A DNA stretch of 35,766 nt from Streptomyces spinosus (GCF_020400655.1 NZ_JAINRC010000036.1:1-35766); one strand, 5' to 3'. Counted from the stretch's first letter, positions 23,867-31,748 are shown. A program made the numbers and translations. The notes: a model not told the origin generated them from the sequence alone.

Positions 23867-24010
23867 CCACTTTTGCGCCCCCGCCGGGAACCGGCGCACA
23901 CGCAGCGGCGCTCCTTCGTTACTGGGGGCAAAACCGCACACACTCCTCACGAATCCCGCCCCCGAGACCAAACCGCCGTCGATCCTAAGCGACTTTCCGG
24001 CCGGTTTGTA

Positions 24011-24283
24011 CTAGTCGGTCAGTGCCCGGCGCAGACGTTCCTCGTTCACGCGCCAGAAGGTGTGCTGTTCACCGTCGACCAGTACGACCGGGATCTGCTC
24101 CCAGTAGCGGTCGTGCAGCTCACGGTCCTCGGTGATGTCCTTCGGCTCCCACGGCACGCCGAGGTCGCCGCACACCTTCTCGACCACCGCCTGCGCGTCG
24201 TCGCACAGATGGCAGCCCGGCTTGCGGATGAGGGTGACCAGCCGCGCGCGCGGCTCGGCCCTGCGTCGGAAGAGGGGACTCAT
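24011..24283 (-). CDS. Glutaredoxin-like thiol protein
   Basis: A 90-residue protein with a thioredoxin fold. The redox motif is CHLC at residues 24-27 in RKPGCHLCDDAQ, followed by IPVVLVDGEQHTFWRV, where the cis-Pro lies. It is of the glutaredoxin 2/DUF836-like group often annotated glutaredoxin family protein. ATG at 24283 is preferred: a GAGAAT -10-like element ends 7 nt upstream and no Shine-Dalgarno sequence is visible, suggesting a leaderless message; an ATG three codons upstream is the alternative. Divergent from a HAD-IB hydrolase gene and upstream of rex, so a redox role is plausible. Confidence 0.87.
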   Translation of the reverse strand: MSPLFRRRAEPRARLVTLIRKPGCHLCDDAQAVVEKVCGDLGVPWEPKDITEDRELHDRYWEQIPVVLVDGEQHTFWRVNEERLRRALTD

Positions 24284-24290
24284 ACCGGCC

Positions 24291-24296
24291 ATTCTC
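24291..24296 (-). promoter_or_regulatory. Candidate -10 element for the glutaredoxin-like gene
   Basis: GAGAAT on the minus strand ends 7 nt before the ATG at 24283. It retains only the A at position 2 and the AAT end of the consensus, so it is a weak match. The spacing equals that of the other leaderless candidates in the window. Confidence 0.3.
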
Positions 24297-24397
24297 GCGC
24301 GCCCGGCGCCCGTTCCGGATCGCTTCCTTAACGACCCGGTCGCGCAGAGTTCACAACCTCCCGACCTCCGCTCGCCGGAACCGCCGGGCGGACTGGC

Positions 24398-24403
24398 TAT
24401 GCT
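24398..24403 (+). promoter_or_regulatory. -10 element of the leaderless HAD-IB gene
   Basis: TATGCT ends 6 nt before the ATG at 24410, and no Shine-Dalgarno sequence is present. The transcript probably begins at or next to the ATG. Confidence 0.5.
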
Positions 24404-24409
24404 CACGAC

Positions 24410-25330
24410 ATGGCCGCTCTCGGATGGCTCACTCCCCGTAGGCGCTCCGCCACGGCGCGGAGCGTGTTGGCAGGCGAGGCCTCGGCGGAGGCCGCCCGCA
24501 AGTCCTCGCAGGAAGCCCCGCGCGCCACGCCGGAGGAACCGGAGTTCCCGGTGATCGGGGACGACAGGGCCGCCGCCTTCTTCGACCTCGACAACACGGT
24601 GATGCAGGGCGCCGCGCTGTTCCACTTCGGCCGGGGACTGTACAAGCGGAAGTTCTTCGAGACCCGCGACCTCGCCCGGTTCGCCTGGCAGCAGGCGTGG
24701 TTCCGGCTGGCCGGCGTCGAGGACCCGGAGCACATGCAGGACGCCCGCGACTCGGCGCTGTCGATCGTCAAGGGCCACCGGGTCGCCGAACTGGAGTCGA
24801 TCGGCGAGGAGATCTACGACGAGTACATGGCCGACCGCATCTGGCCCGGCACCCGCGCCCTCGCCCAGGCCCACCTGGACGCCGGCCAGAAGGTGTGGCT
24901 GGTCACCGCGGCCCCGGTGGAGATCGCCCAGGTGATCGCCCGCCGCCTCGGCCTCACCGGCGCCCTCGGCACGGTGGCCGAGTCGGTCGACGGCGTCTAC
25001 ACCGGCAAGCTGGTCGGCGAGCCGCTGCACGGACCGGCCAAGGCCGAGGCGGTCCGCGCGCTCGCCGTCGCCGAGGGGCTGGACCTGTCCCGCTGCGCGG
25101 CCTACAGCGACAGCCACAACGACATCCCGATGCTGTCCCTGGTCGGCCACCCCTACGCCATCAACCCGGACGCCAAGCTGCGCAGGCACGCCCGCGAGAA
25201 GGACTGGCGGCTGCGCGACTACCGCACCGGCCGCAAGGCGGCGAAGGTCGGCATCCCGGCGGCGGCCGGGGTCGGCGCGGTGGCCGGCGGCACGGCCGCG
25301 GCGATCGCCCTGAGCCGACGGCGCCGATAG
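24410..25330 (+). CDS. HAD-IB family hydrolase (SerB-like)
   Basis: A 306-residue phosphatase-type protein. Motif I is FFDLDNTV with Asp59 (nucleophile) and Asp61. Motif II is VTAAP, a Lys in HGPAKAEAV fits motif III, and SDSHNDIPML is motif IV. The helical cap lies between about 70 and 165. The N-terminal 50 residues are Ala/Pro-rich and basic. The C-terminus has an Ala/Gly-rich hydrophobic helix (about 281-301) ending in RRRR, which may anchor the protein in the membrane. HAD-IB proteins include phosphoserine phosphatase and phospholipid phosphatases; the substrate here is unknown. Probably leaderless. It lies upstream of bldN. Confidence 0.88.
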   Translation: MAALGWLTPRRRSATARSVLAGEASAEAARKSSQEAPRATPEEPEFPVIGDDRAAAFFDLDNTVMQGAALFHFGRGLYKRKFFETRDLARFAWQQAWFRLAGVEDPEHMQDARDSALSIVKGHRVAELESIGEEIYDEYMADRIWPGTRALAQAHLDAGQKVWLVTAAPVEIAQVIARRLGLTGALGTVAESVDGVYTGKLVGEPLHGPAKAEAVRALAVAEGLDLSRCAAYSDSHNDIPMLSLVGHPYAINPDAKLRRHAREKDWRLRDYRTGRKAAKVGIPAAAGVGAVAGGTAAAIALSRRRR

Positions 25331-25613
25331 CCGCCACGGCGTCCGCGCGCACGAATTATGCCGCGGCCATTTCAACACGCGCCGCTCCTCACCGAAATCG
25401 GCCTCTTTCCGGTCACCAAACGATCAGCTTGCGAACCCTGATCCACCATCAAACGGTTACGTATGCGACGCAATCGATGATTTGAGCAACTCGGTGTAGC
25501 AGGCCCTGCACGAAGCGTTATTCTCCTCAGACGCAAACCGGTACCCCTCCGTCGCTACGACGGGTGAACGGTCCCGCACTGCACGTGATGGAAGCTCTGC
25601 CTCTGGGAGTCCC
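25331..25613 (+). promoter_or_regulatory. bldN: bldN upstream region
   Basis: This 283-bp interval is less GC-rich than its surroundings and must hold the bldN promoter. Two TCACC sequences (25389-25393 and 25413-25417) resemble BldD half-sites, but no complete AGTGA-N-TCACC box is clear. TATTCT (25519-25524) is a possible -10 without a good -35. I see no gene in it. Confidence 0.4.
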
Positions 25614-26423
25614 GTGTACCCACACGTCGGGGTTGACGCCTCGGGCCTGGCTACGCTGCGCGCAACAGTCGCGATGGTCAAGGAGACGCTGCGCGGCTAC
25701 GTCCCCACCGCGTACGCCGTCCCCGCCTCCGCCGTCCCCGCCTTCGCCGTCCCCGCCTTCGCCGCCGCCGCGCCCGCCGGCCCGTGCTACGCACTGGCCG
25801 ACGGCGGAGCCGCCGTCGGCAGACGGGGGCGGGCCACCGGCGCGGCCACCGCCCGCCGTCCGGCCGCCGACAGCGACAGCGCCCGGATGATGGACCTGGT
25901 CGAACGCGCCCAGGCGGGGGAGGCCGAGGCCTTCGGGCGGCTCTACGACCAGTACAGCGACACCGTCTACCGGTACATCTACTACCGCGTCGGCGGCCGG
26001 GCGACCGCCGAGGACCTCACCAGTGAGACCTTTCTGCGGGCGCTCCGCAGGATCGGCACCTTCACCTGGCAGGGCCGCGACTTCGGCGCCTGGCTGGTCA
26101 CCATCGCCCGGAACCTGGTCGCCGACCACTTCAAGTCCAGCCGCTTCCGGCTGGAGGTCACCACCGGCGAGATGCTCGACGCCAACGAGGTCGAACGCTC
26201 CCCGGAGGACTCCGTCCTGGAGTCCCTGTCGAACGCCGCCCTGCTCGACGCCGTACGGCGGCTCAACCCCCAGCAGCAGGAGTGCGTGACGCTCCGCTTC
26301 CTCCAGGGCCTCTCGGTCGCCGAGACCGCCCGGGTCATGGGCAAGAACGAGGGCGCCATCAAGACCCTCCAGTACCGCGCCGTACGCACCCTCGCCCGGC
26401 TGCTGCCGGACGACGCCCGCTGA
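25614..26423 (+). CDS. bldN: Developmental ECF sigma factor BldN
   Basis: An ECF sigma factor needed for aerial mycelium; in studied Streptomyces it drives bldM, chaplin and rodlin genes and is made as a pro-protein. 269 residues. The N-terminal extension (about 1-90) is the pro-sequence, Ala/Pro-rich with a VPA-type pentapeptide repeat (36-50). Sigma region 2 is about 93-165 (FGRLYDQYSDTVYRYIYYRVG, then DFGAWLVTIARNLVADH) and region 4 about 205-262 (LNPQQQECVTLRFLQGLSVAETARVMG). The GTG at 25614 has GGGAG upstream and begins YPHVGVDASGLATL, as I recall for S. coelicolor BldN. Followed by rsbN. Confidence 0.95.
   Translation: MYPHVGVDASGLATLRATVAMVKETLRGYVPTAYAVPASAVPAFAVPAFAAAAPAGPCYALADGGAAVGRRGRATGAATARRPAADSDSARMMDLVERAQAGEAEAFGRLYDQYSDTVYRYIYYRVGGRATAEDLTSETFLRALRRIGTFTWQGRDFGAWLVTIARNLVADHFKSSRFRLEVTTGEMLDANEVERSPEDSVLESLSNAALLDAVRRLNPQQQECVTLRFLQGLSVAETARVMGKNEGAIKTLQYRAVRTLARLLPDDAR
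25716..25760 (+). repeat. bldN: Three 15-bp repeats in the bldN pro-sequence
   Basis: Units GCCGTCCCCGCCTCC, GCCGTCCCCGCCTTC and GCCGTCCCCGCCTTC lie head to tail in frame, encoding A-V-P-A-S/F. They differ at a single base and are likely recent duplications within the removable pro-region. Confidence 0.8.
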
Positions 26424-26498
26424 CCACGTGACCCAGGGCGACGGTCAACTCACCTTCGGTGAAAGTCCGTTGCCTTTCCGATCCGGTCATCCGCCGTC

Positions 26499-26527
26499 CG
26501 TAACCCAAGTGCCGCGCCAGTCGTTGT
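26499..26527 (+). promoter_or_regulatory. rsbN: Sigma-BldN-like promoter of rsbN
   Basis: CGTAAC (26499-26504) and CGTTGT (26522-26527) are separated by 17 bp. The known sigma-BldN consensus is CGTAAC, about 16 bp, then CGTTGA, so this matches both elements except the last base. It lies between bldN and rsbN, about 130 bp upstream of the rsbN GTG, and would let BldN activate its own antagonist. Confidence 0.72.
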
Positions 26528-26656
26528 GCGGGATACAGGCTCCCTGTGGTCACGTCCTGGCCGACCCCGATCACCCGATCGCGTGAAGTTCCATGGGCGT
26601 GCAACCCTCAGGACCCCCTGGGGAGTCGACCGTCATGACGAGAGGAGGTGCCGCCA

Positions 26657-27889
26657 GTGATCGCGAACGTATCGGCGCACCGGCGGGCGAACGCCTTCGC
26701 CCAGGCCCTGGAGGAGCAGTCCGACCGGGACACGGCGGCCGAGCAGTCCGTAGGCCCGGCGGGATCACCGCCGACCACCGAGGACCGGACCGAGCAGGGC
26801 GAACTGCTGGCCCTGGCGGCGGGCCTCGGCGCGCTGCCCAAGCCGCAGCTCGACCCCGAGGTCAAGGTCGTCCAGCGGGCCCAGCTGGTGGCCGCGATGG
26901 AGGCCATGCTCCAGGAGGGAACCGGGGCGACGGATGCGCCGGTACCGGAACAGCGTTCCCACCGGGCCAAGGGCGCCCACCGGGCGAGCCCGCTGGGCAA
27001 GCTCCGCCCGCGCACGAGACTGACCAAGGGCCTGGCGGCCGGCGGGCTCAGCGTGGGCGTGGCCGCCGGGGCCTTCGGCGGGGTCGCCGCCGCCAGCTCC
27101 GACGCCCTACCCGGCGACTCGCTGTACGGACTGAAACGCGGCATCGAGGACTTCAAGCTCAACTACCTGACCGACGGCGACGACCAGCGCGGCCAGACCT
27201 ACCTCGACCAGGCCTCCACCCGCCTCAGCGAGGCCCGGCGCCTGCTGGAGCGCGGCCGGGGCGGCCACCTGGACCACGAGTCCATCGGCGAGATCCGCCG
27301 CACCCTGTCGGGGATGCAGCACGACGTCGCCGAGGGCCACCGCCTGCTCCACGCGGCCTACGAAGCCGACCCGGACTCGCTCGGCCCCATCCAGGCGCTG
27401 TCCACGTTCTCCCGGTCCCACCGCCAGGTCTGGAGCGCGCTCAGCGACAGGCTGCCCACGCAGCTGGGCGATGTGAAACAGCAGGTGTCCTCGGTCTTCG
27501 ACGCCATAGACGAAGAGGTCGCCCCGCTGCAGTCCCTGCTCCCGCAGCCACCCGCGAAGCCGGGCGACGGCAGGCACCCCGGCGGCTCCGGCCCGGCGTC
27601 CACCGGCACCTCCGACAGCCACCGGTCCACCACGCCGTCCGCCGGGAACACGCCGTCCGCCGGGAAGCACACCGGCACGGGCACCCCGAGCGGCCCGGCC
27701 ACCGGCAACAGCGGCGACGGGCTCATCGGCGGTGACGCCGGCGGCCTGCTCGAACCGCCGAAGACCGGGCCCGACACCGCGTCGCCGTCCGCCGGCAAGC
27801 CCCCAACGGGCCAGCCGGACGTCACGATCCCGCCGCTCATCCCCGACCTGCTCCCCGGCCTGGGGATCGACGGGCAGGACGCGGACTGA
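26657..27889 (+). CDS. rsbN: Anti-sigma factor RsbN (DUF5667 domain)
   Basis: RsbN is a membrane-bound antagonist of BldN. 410 residues. The N-terminal cytoplasmic part (1-120), which binds the sigma factor in studied species, begins IANVSAHRRANAFAQALEE. One membrane helix (about 126-147, small residues Ala/Gly/Val) is followed by the DUF5667 domain (about 148-250, SSDALPGDSLYGLKRGIE then DQASTRLSEARRLL). The C-terminal 130 residues are an extracytoplasmic Pro/Thr/Ser/Gly tail with TPSAG repeats. GTG at 26657 has AGAGGAGG 8 nt upstream; a GTG at 26648 overlaps that site. A BldN-type promoter precedes it. Confidence 0.92.
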   Translation: MIANVSAHRRANAFAQALEEQSDRDTAAEQSVGPAGSPPTTEDRTEQGELLALAAGLGALPKPQLDPEVKVVQRAQLVAAMEAMLQEGTGATDAPVPEQRSHRAKGAHRASPLGKLRPRTRLTKGLAAGGLSVGVAAGAFGGVAAASSDALPGDSLYGLKRGIEDFKLNYLTDGDDQRGQTYLDQASTRLSEARRLLERGRGGHLDHESIGEIRRTLSGMQHDVAEGHRLLHAAYEADPDSLGPIQALSTFSRSHRQVWSALSDRLPTQLGDVKQQVSSVFDAIDEEVAPLQSLLPQPPAKPGDGRHPGGSGPASTGTSDSHRSTTPSAGNTPSAGKHTGTGTPSGPATGNSGDGLIGGDAGGLLEPPKTGPDTASPSAGKPPTGQPDVTIPPLIPDLLPGLGIDGQDAD

Positions 27890-27903
27890 CGCGATCCGCG
27901 TAC

Positions 27904-27945
27904 GGCACGAGGGCGCCCTTTTCCGAGCAGGGCGCCCTCGGTGCC
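27904..27945. terminator. Bidirectional terminator between rsbN and the acyltransferase
   Basis: GAGGGCGCCC (27909-27918) and GGGCGCCCTC (27930-27939) form a 10-bp stem, with GGCAC/GTGCC extending it past a one-base bulge. It lies between the converging genes. Confidence 0.78.
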
Positions 27946-27959
27946 GTCCACCGGACGTC

Positions 27960-29024
27960 TCAGAAGAACACCGAGCGCCGCTGCACCAACAGCTTGTACA
28001 GCGTGTGCTGGATCTGTTCCCGCACCTGATCGGTCAGATTGAACATCAGCATCGGATCCTCCGCCGCCTCCGGCGGATACCCGTCCGTCGCGATGGGCTC
28101 ACCGAACTGGATCGTCCACTTCGTGGGCAGCGGGACGGCCCCGAGCGGACCGAGCCAGGGGAACGTCGGCGTCAACGGGAAGTACGGGATGCCCAGCACC
28201 CGCGCCAGCGTCTTGGCGTTGCCGATCATCGGGTAGATCTCCTCCGCCCCGACGATCGAGCACGGGACGATCGGCACGCCCTGGCGCAGGGCCGTGGAGA
28301 CGAAGCCGCCCCGGCCGAACCGCTGGAGCTTGTACCGCTCGCCGAACGGCTTGCCGATCCCCTTGAAGCCCTCCGGCATCACCCCGACCAGCTCGCCCTG
28401 CCCCAGCAGCCGTTCCGCGTCCTCCGCGCAGGCGAGGGTGTGCCCCAGCTTGCGGGCCAGCTCGTTGACCACCGGCAGCACGAAGACCAGGTCGGCGGCG
28501 AGCAGCCGCAGGTGACGGCCGGCCGGGTGGTGGTCGTGCACCGCCACCTGCATCATCAGCCCGTCCAGCGGCAGCGTCCCGGAGTGGTTGGCGACGATCA
28601 GCGCCCCGCCCTCGGCCGGGATGTTCTCGATGCCCTTCACCTCGACCCGGAAGTACTTCTCGAACACCGGCCGCAGCAGCGACATCAGGACCTGGTCGGT
28701 CAGCTCCTCGTCGTAACCGAAGTCGTCGACCTCGTAGTCCCCGGTGAGCCGGCGCCGCAGGAAGGCCAGTCCGGCCGCCACCCGCCGCTCCAGGCCGCCG
28801 TCCCGGCCGCCGGCCTCCTCGGTCTGCGGCGGCTCCTCCTCGCGGCTCACAGGGGCGTCCTCCCGCGCCCGCGCCCGTCCCGGCAGGGGCTGGACCGCGC
28901 CCGTCTCCCCCGGCTCCGCGAGCGCACCGCGCCGGCTGCCCCCGCTGCGCCGCCGCGACTGGCGCTGTGCGGCGCTCCCGCGGGACCGGTCGTCGTCGAA
29001 CGGAATGACCTTCGCATCCGCCAT
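27960..29024 (-). CDS. Lysophospholipid acyltransferase family protein
   Basis: A 354-residue protein whose C-terminal two thirds form a PlsC-like acyltransferase. The His/Asp block is NHSGTLPLD (His147, Asp154), with six residues between His and Asp instead of four, as in MGAT-like members. GVMPEGFKGIGKPF and PIVPCSIVGAEEIYP are the later blocks. The N-terminal 90 residues are disordered, Arg/Glu-rich, and should be cytoplasmic. It probably acylates a lipid at the membrane face. The ATG has GAGGAGA overlapping the upstream epimerase stop; the genes are 13 bp apart and probably co-transcribed. Confidence 0.85.
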   Translation of the reverse strand: MADAKVIPFDDDRSRGSAAQRQSRRRSGGSRRGALAEPGETGAVQPLPGRARAREDAPVSREEEPPQTEEAGGRDGGLERRVAAGLAFLRRRLTGDYEVDDFGYDEELTDQVLMSLLRPVFEKYFRVEVKGIENIPAEGGALIVANHSGTLPLDGLMMQVAVHDHHPAGRHLRLLAADLVFVLPVVNELARKLGHTLACAEDAERLLGQGELVGVMPEGFKGIGKPFGERYKLQRFGRGGFVSTALRQGVPIVPCSIVGAEEIYPMIGNAKTLARVLGIPYFPLTPTFPWLGPLGAVPLPTKWTIQFGEPIATDGYPPEAAEDPMLMFNLTDQVREQIQHTLYKLLVQRRSVFF

Positions 29025-29037
29025 CTTGCCGCTCTCC

Positions 29038-30099
29038 TCAGTTGGCGCTGTGCGTCTGGGGGTGGCCGCCTGCCCTCGCGGTCAGCGCGGCGACCCGGTC
29101 GACGGCCGCCGCCAGGCCCTCCGGCGGCAGCAGCCCGGCACCCTGGCCGCGCGCGAAGTCCGCGAAGGTCCCGGCCGTCGTGTGGCGGGGCGTGAAGCCC
29201 AGCGTCTCGCGCATCTGGGCGGTGTCCACCACCCGCCCGTGGGTGAGCAGCCGGATCTGCTCCGGCGAGAAGTCCGTCATACCGAGCGTACGCACCAGGG
29301 AGCCGGCCCAGGTGACCGCGGGCAGCAGCAACGGCACGGTGGGCCGCCCGAGCCGCCGGGAGCACTGCGAGAGCAGCAGCACGCCGTCCCCGGCGATGTT
29401 GAAGGTGCCGCTGTTCAGGGTGCCCCGGCGCGGCTCGTGCGAGGCGATCCGCAGCACCTCGATGACGTCGTCCTCGTGCACGAACTGCAGCCGCGGGTCG
29501 TAGCCGAACACGGTCGGCAGGACGGGCAGCGCGAAGTACGAGGCGAGCGGGGTGTCCGCGGCCGGTCCGAGGATGTTGGCGAACCGCAGCACGCACACGG
29601 CGACGTCCGGCCGCCGCCGGGCGAACCCGCGCACGTACCCCTCCACCTCCACGGCGTCCTTCGCGAAGCCGCCGCTGGGCAGCGACTTGGGCGGGGTGGT
29701 CTCGGTGAACACCGCGGGATCGCGCGGCGCGGAGCCGTACACGTTCGTACTGGACTTCACCACCAGCCGCCGCACGGCCGGCGACTTCTGGCACGCGCCG
29801 AGCAGCTGCATGGTGCCGATGACATTGGTCTCCTTGACCGTGGCCCGGCTGCCGCCGCCCAGGGCCGTGCCCGTGACGTCCAGGTGGACGACCGTGTCCG
29901 CGCCGGTCTCGGCGAGCACCCGGGCGATGGTCGGCTGCCGGATGTCGGCCTGGACGAAGTCGGCGCCGCCGAGGTGGTGCGCGGGCGGCACCGCGTCCAC
30001 GGCGATCACACGCTCGACCTCCGGGTCACGCTGGATCCGCCGCACGAACCGGCCGCCCAGCTGCCGGGCGACTCCGGTGACGAGCACGATCCGTCCCAA
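29038..30099 (-). CDS. NAD-dependent epimerase/dehydratase family protein
   Basis: A 353-residue extended SDR. It starts with a Rossmann strand (GRIVLVTGVARQLGGRF) whose glycine pattern differs from the usual TGxxGxxG. KSSTNVYG supplies the Ser region, but the classical YxxxK pair is not evident: GGFAKDAVEVE stands where it should be, with Phe instead of Tyr. LRFANILGP and FVHEDDVIEVL are family features. The start is TTG at 30099, with AAGGAAGG 9 nt upstream. It is followed by the acyltransferase gene. The pair is conserved in actinobacteria to my knowledge and may act on lipids or isoprenoid-like substrates, but this is inference. Confidence 0.82.
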   Translation of the reverse strand: MGRIVLVTGVARQLGGRFVRRIQRDPEVERVIAVDAVPPAHHLGGADFVQADIRQPTIARVLAETGADTVVHLDVTGTALGGGSRATVKETNVIGTMQLLGACQKSPAVRRLVVKSSTNVYGSAPRDPAVFTETTPPKSLPSGGFAKDAVEVEGYVRGFARRRPDVAVCVLRFANILGPAADTPLASYFALPVLPTVFGYDPRLQFVHEDDVIEVLRIASHEPRRGTLNSGTFNIAGDGVLLLSQCSRRLGRPTVPLLLPAVTWAGSLVRTLGMTDFSPEQIRLLTHGRVVDTAQMRETLGFTPRHTTAGTFADFARGQGAGLLPPEGLAAAVDRVAALTARAGGHPQTHSAN

Positions 30100-30228
30100 G
30101 ATCAGCGCCTTCCTTCCCGTATGACCGGTATCCCGCGTTCCCCGTGTGCGGCCAACCTAGCCGGTCGATGTTGCGCTGTGATGACCCCGAGTGCGCCCGG
30201 CGGCGGAAATTCCCCCATCGGTATATGC

Positions 30229-30264
30229 CTGTGGCCCCCCACCAGTGCTGGTGGGGGGCCACAG
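30229..30264. terminator. Terminator of the bS22 gene, 16-bp perfect stem
   Basis: Arms 30229-30244 and 30249-30264 are fully complementary around a GTGC loop. The hairpin lies 22 bp beyond the stop of the small ribosomal protein gene on the minus strand. Confidence 0.88.
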
Positions 30265-30286
30265 GGCCACGCTCTCGCGGCGCCGC

Positions 30287-30385
30287 TTACTTCTTGTTAC
30301 GGCGCTGAACGCGCGTGCGCTTGAGCAGCTTGCGGTGCTTCTTCTTGGCCATCCGCTTGCGCCGCTTCTTGATAACAGAGCCCAC
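30287..30385 (-). CDS. Small ribosomal subunit protein bS22 (AURKAIP1/COX24 domain)
   Basis: A 32-residue, very basic protein. It begins GSVIKKRRKRMAKKKHRKLL and ends RTRVQRRNKK, matching the actinobacterial small-subunit protein found on mycobacterial ribosomes, which resembles mitochondrial mS38 (AURKAIP1). It contains 20 Lys or Arg residues. The GTG at 30385 has GAGGG 5 nt upstream. Its own terminator follows and TAGGCT upstream is a possible -10, so it is a separate transcript. The short length explains why automatic annotation often omits it. Confidence 0.93.
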   Translation of the reverse strand: MGSVIKKRRKRMAKKKHRKLLKRTRVQRRNKK

Positions 30386-30519
30386 GACTACCCTCGCTCA
30401 CTTCTCATCACTCGGTTGTTTGGGCGCCATGGGCCCACACGACCTACGAGGGGCTAGCCTACCCAACCGAGCGCCGAGGTCGTAATCGAGGGGTGCCCGG
30501 GGTCACCCGGGGGTCGCCG

Positions 30520-30732
30520 TCAGGCCGTCTCCACCCCCACATAGCTGTCGCGGAGGTACTCGTGTACCGCTTGCTCCGGGACGCGGAACGACCGTCCCAC
30601 CCGGATCGCGGGCAGATGACCGCTGTGCACCAGGCGGTACACGGTCATCTTGGACACTCGCATCACCGAGGCGACCTCCGCCACGGTAAGGAACTGAACC
30701 TCGTTCAGAGGCCTCTCGCCAGCTGCAGCCAT
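30520..30732 (-). CDS. BldC-like MerR/excisionase-type DNA-binding protein
   Basis: A 70-residue protein that is essentially one winged helix-turn-helix (about 13-62): FLTVAEVASVMRVSKMTVYRLVHSG then LPAIRVGRSFRVPEQAV. It resembles BldC and phage excisionases; no effector domain is present. From memory, the S. coelicolor orthologue is a BldD target called bdtA, so a developmental role is likely, but I cannot confirm the name. ATG at 30732 begins MAAAGERPLNEVQ; AGGT lies just upstream. Its promoter region contains a BldD-like box. Confidence 0.88.
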   Translation of the reverse strand: MAAAGERPLNEVQFLTVAEVASVMRVSKMTVYRLVHSGHLPAIRVGRSFRVPEQAVHEYLRDSYVGVETA

Positions 30733-30779
30733 GACACACCTGAACCTTCCGCACTCGACGGCCACCGGCTTCCCCTTCC

Positions 30780-30817
30780 GGTGACTCTTCGTCGTTGCGT
30801 GCTCACTCCCCAGACTA
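30780..30817 (-). promoter_or_regulatory. BldD-like box and -10 of the BldC-like gene
   Basis: On the minus strand AGTGA (30807-30803) and TCACC (30784-30780) are separated by 18 nt and match both halves of the BldD consensus. TAGTCT (30817-30812) is a -10 element directly upstream, so the start point would lie in the box and BldD would act as repressor. Confidence 0.52.
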
Positions 30818-30861
30818 GGGGCGGGTGATGCGAGTGGGGAAGAGGTGCACCCATCGGCGGC

Positions 30862-31677
30862 CTACTGTGACAGACACGCCCGATTGAGCACGTAGCGGAT
30901 CAGCGGCCGGTAGTGAGCAGACCGCACTGCGTCATCAACCGGAACGGCGACGGACACCCGCCCCTCGGCCTCACCCACGAACAGCGCGGGGTCATCCGTG
31001 TCGGCCAGACCGATGGCCTCGAACCCCAGCTGACCAGCACCGCAGACCCAGCCGTGGTCCCCCACCACCAGCTCCGGCAGTGGCCCGCCGGCCTCCGCCG
31101 CGGCGTCCAGCGCGACCCGAACCGGGAGCGGCGAGTGGCTGTGGGCGCCCGGCTCACAACCGGGGCGCCCGCTCGCCGGTTCCCGCACCAGGGCAACCCC
31201 TCGTACGTATGCGAGGCGGTGCGTGCGTAGGCCGAACCGGGTCAATATGTCGACACAGCGACCCTGCGCCGGGGTGAGGACCTCACATCCCGCCGCCGAC
31301 AGAGCGTCCGCCAGACCGGCGTAGAAACCCAGCAGCGGACGCGGGTGCCCGGTGCCGAGCAGCACGGGCGCGCCACGCCGGGCCACCTCCCGGATCCGCC
31401 CGGCGAAGGCGTCCAGCGCGGCGAGCGTCCGCTCCGGATCGATCACATCCGGTCCGGAAAGATATCGGGGATCGGCCGAAACCCCGCACTTCTCCGCCAT
31501 CAGCCCGAGCAGTTCCCGGACTCCCCATGCCCCTTCGGGATCGATCCCGATCAGCACGCGTGGGTCCCGGGCGGCGAACAGCCGGTAGCTGCGCAGGCTG
31601 TCCTCCCGCGAGGTCGCCACCACCCCGGCCAGCCGGGCGGCCACCAGATGCGCTCGGAGACGGGCGGCGGTCGACAC
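30862..31677 (-). CDS. Putative phosphatase, conserved in actinobacteria
   Basis: A 271-residue cytoplasmic protein. I do not recognise a well-characterised family; similar streptomycete proteins are labelled phosphatase, and I give that label with low confidence. Visible features are LLGTGHPRPLLGFYAGLADAL (about 106-126), GCEVLTPAQGR, and a C-terminal block ELVVGDHGWVCGAGQLGFEAIGLADTDDPALFVGEAEG with His, Asp and Gly residues that could form a metal or phosphate site. The GTG start lacks a ribosome-binding site and has only a weak CACCAT 7 nt upstream. It lies 102 bp beyond acuC on the same strand, after a terminator. Confidence 0.6.
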   Translation of the reverse strand: MSTAARLRAHLVAARLAGVVATSREDSLRSYRLFAARDPRVLIGIDPEGAWGVRELLGLMAEKCGVSADPRYLSGPDVIDPERTLAALDAFAGRIREVARRGAPVLLGTGHPRPLLGFYAGLADALSAAGCEVLTPAQGRCVDILTRFGLRTHRLAYVRGVALVREPASGRPGCEPGAHSHSPLPVRVALDAAAEAGGPLPELVVGDHGWVCGAGQLGFEAIGLADTDDPALFVGEAEGRVSVAVPVDDAVRSAHYRPLIRYVLNRACLSQ

Positions 31678-31748
31678 GGATGCGATGGTGGCCCATCGGG
31701 GATGCGGACGGGACGGGAACGCCGGAAGTCCGCACGGTTGGCCTAATG

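Noticed and set aside
23731..23943. A Rex reading frame that extends upstream of GTG 23730
   Set aside because: It would read through the Rex operator and promoter; the GTG at 23730 has a good ribosome-binding site and starts the known conserved N-terminus.
25456..25461. A BldN-type -35 on the minus strand upstream of bldN
   Set aside because: GTTACG gives CGTAAC on the minus strand, but no CGTTG-like -10 follows at the proper distance and no gene lies in that direction nearby.
30386..30519. A large CTCGGTTG/CAACCGAG hairpin as a riboswitch upstream of bS22
   Set aside because: The arms are only 8 bp with a loop of about 50 nt and no known aptamer features were seen.
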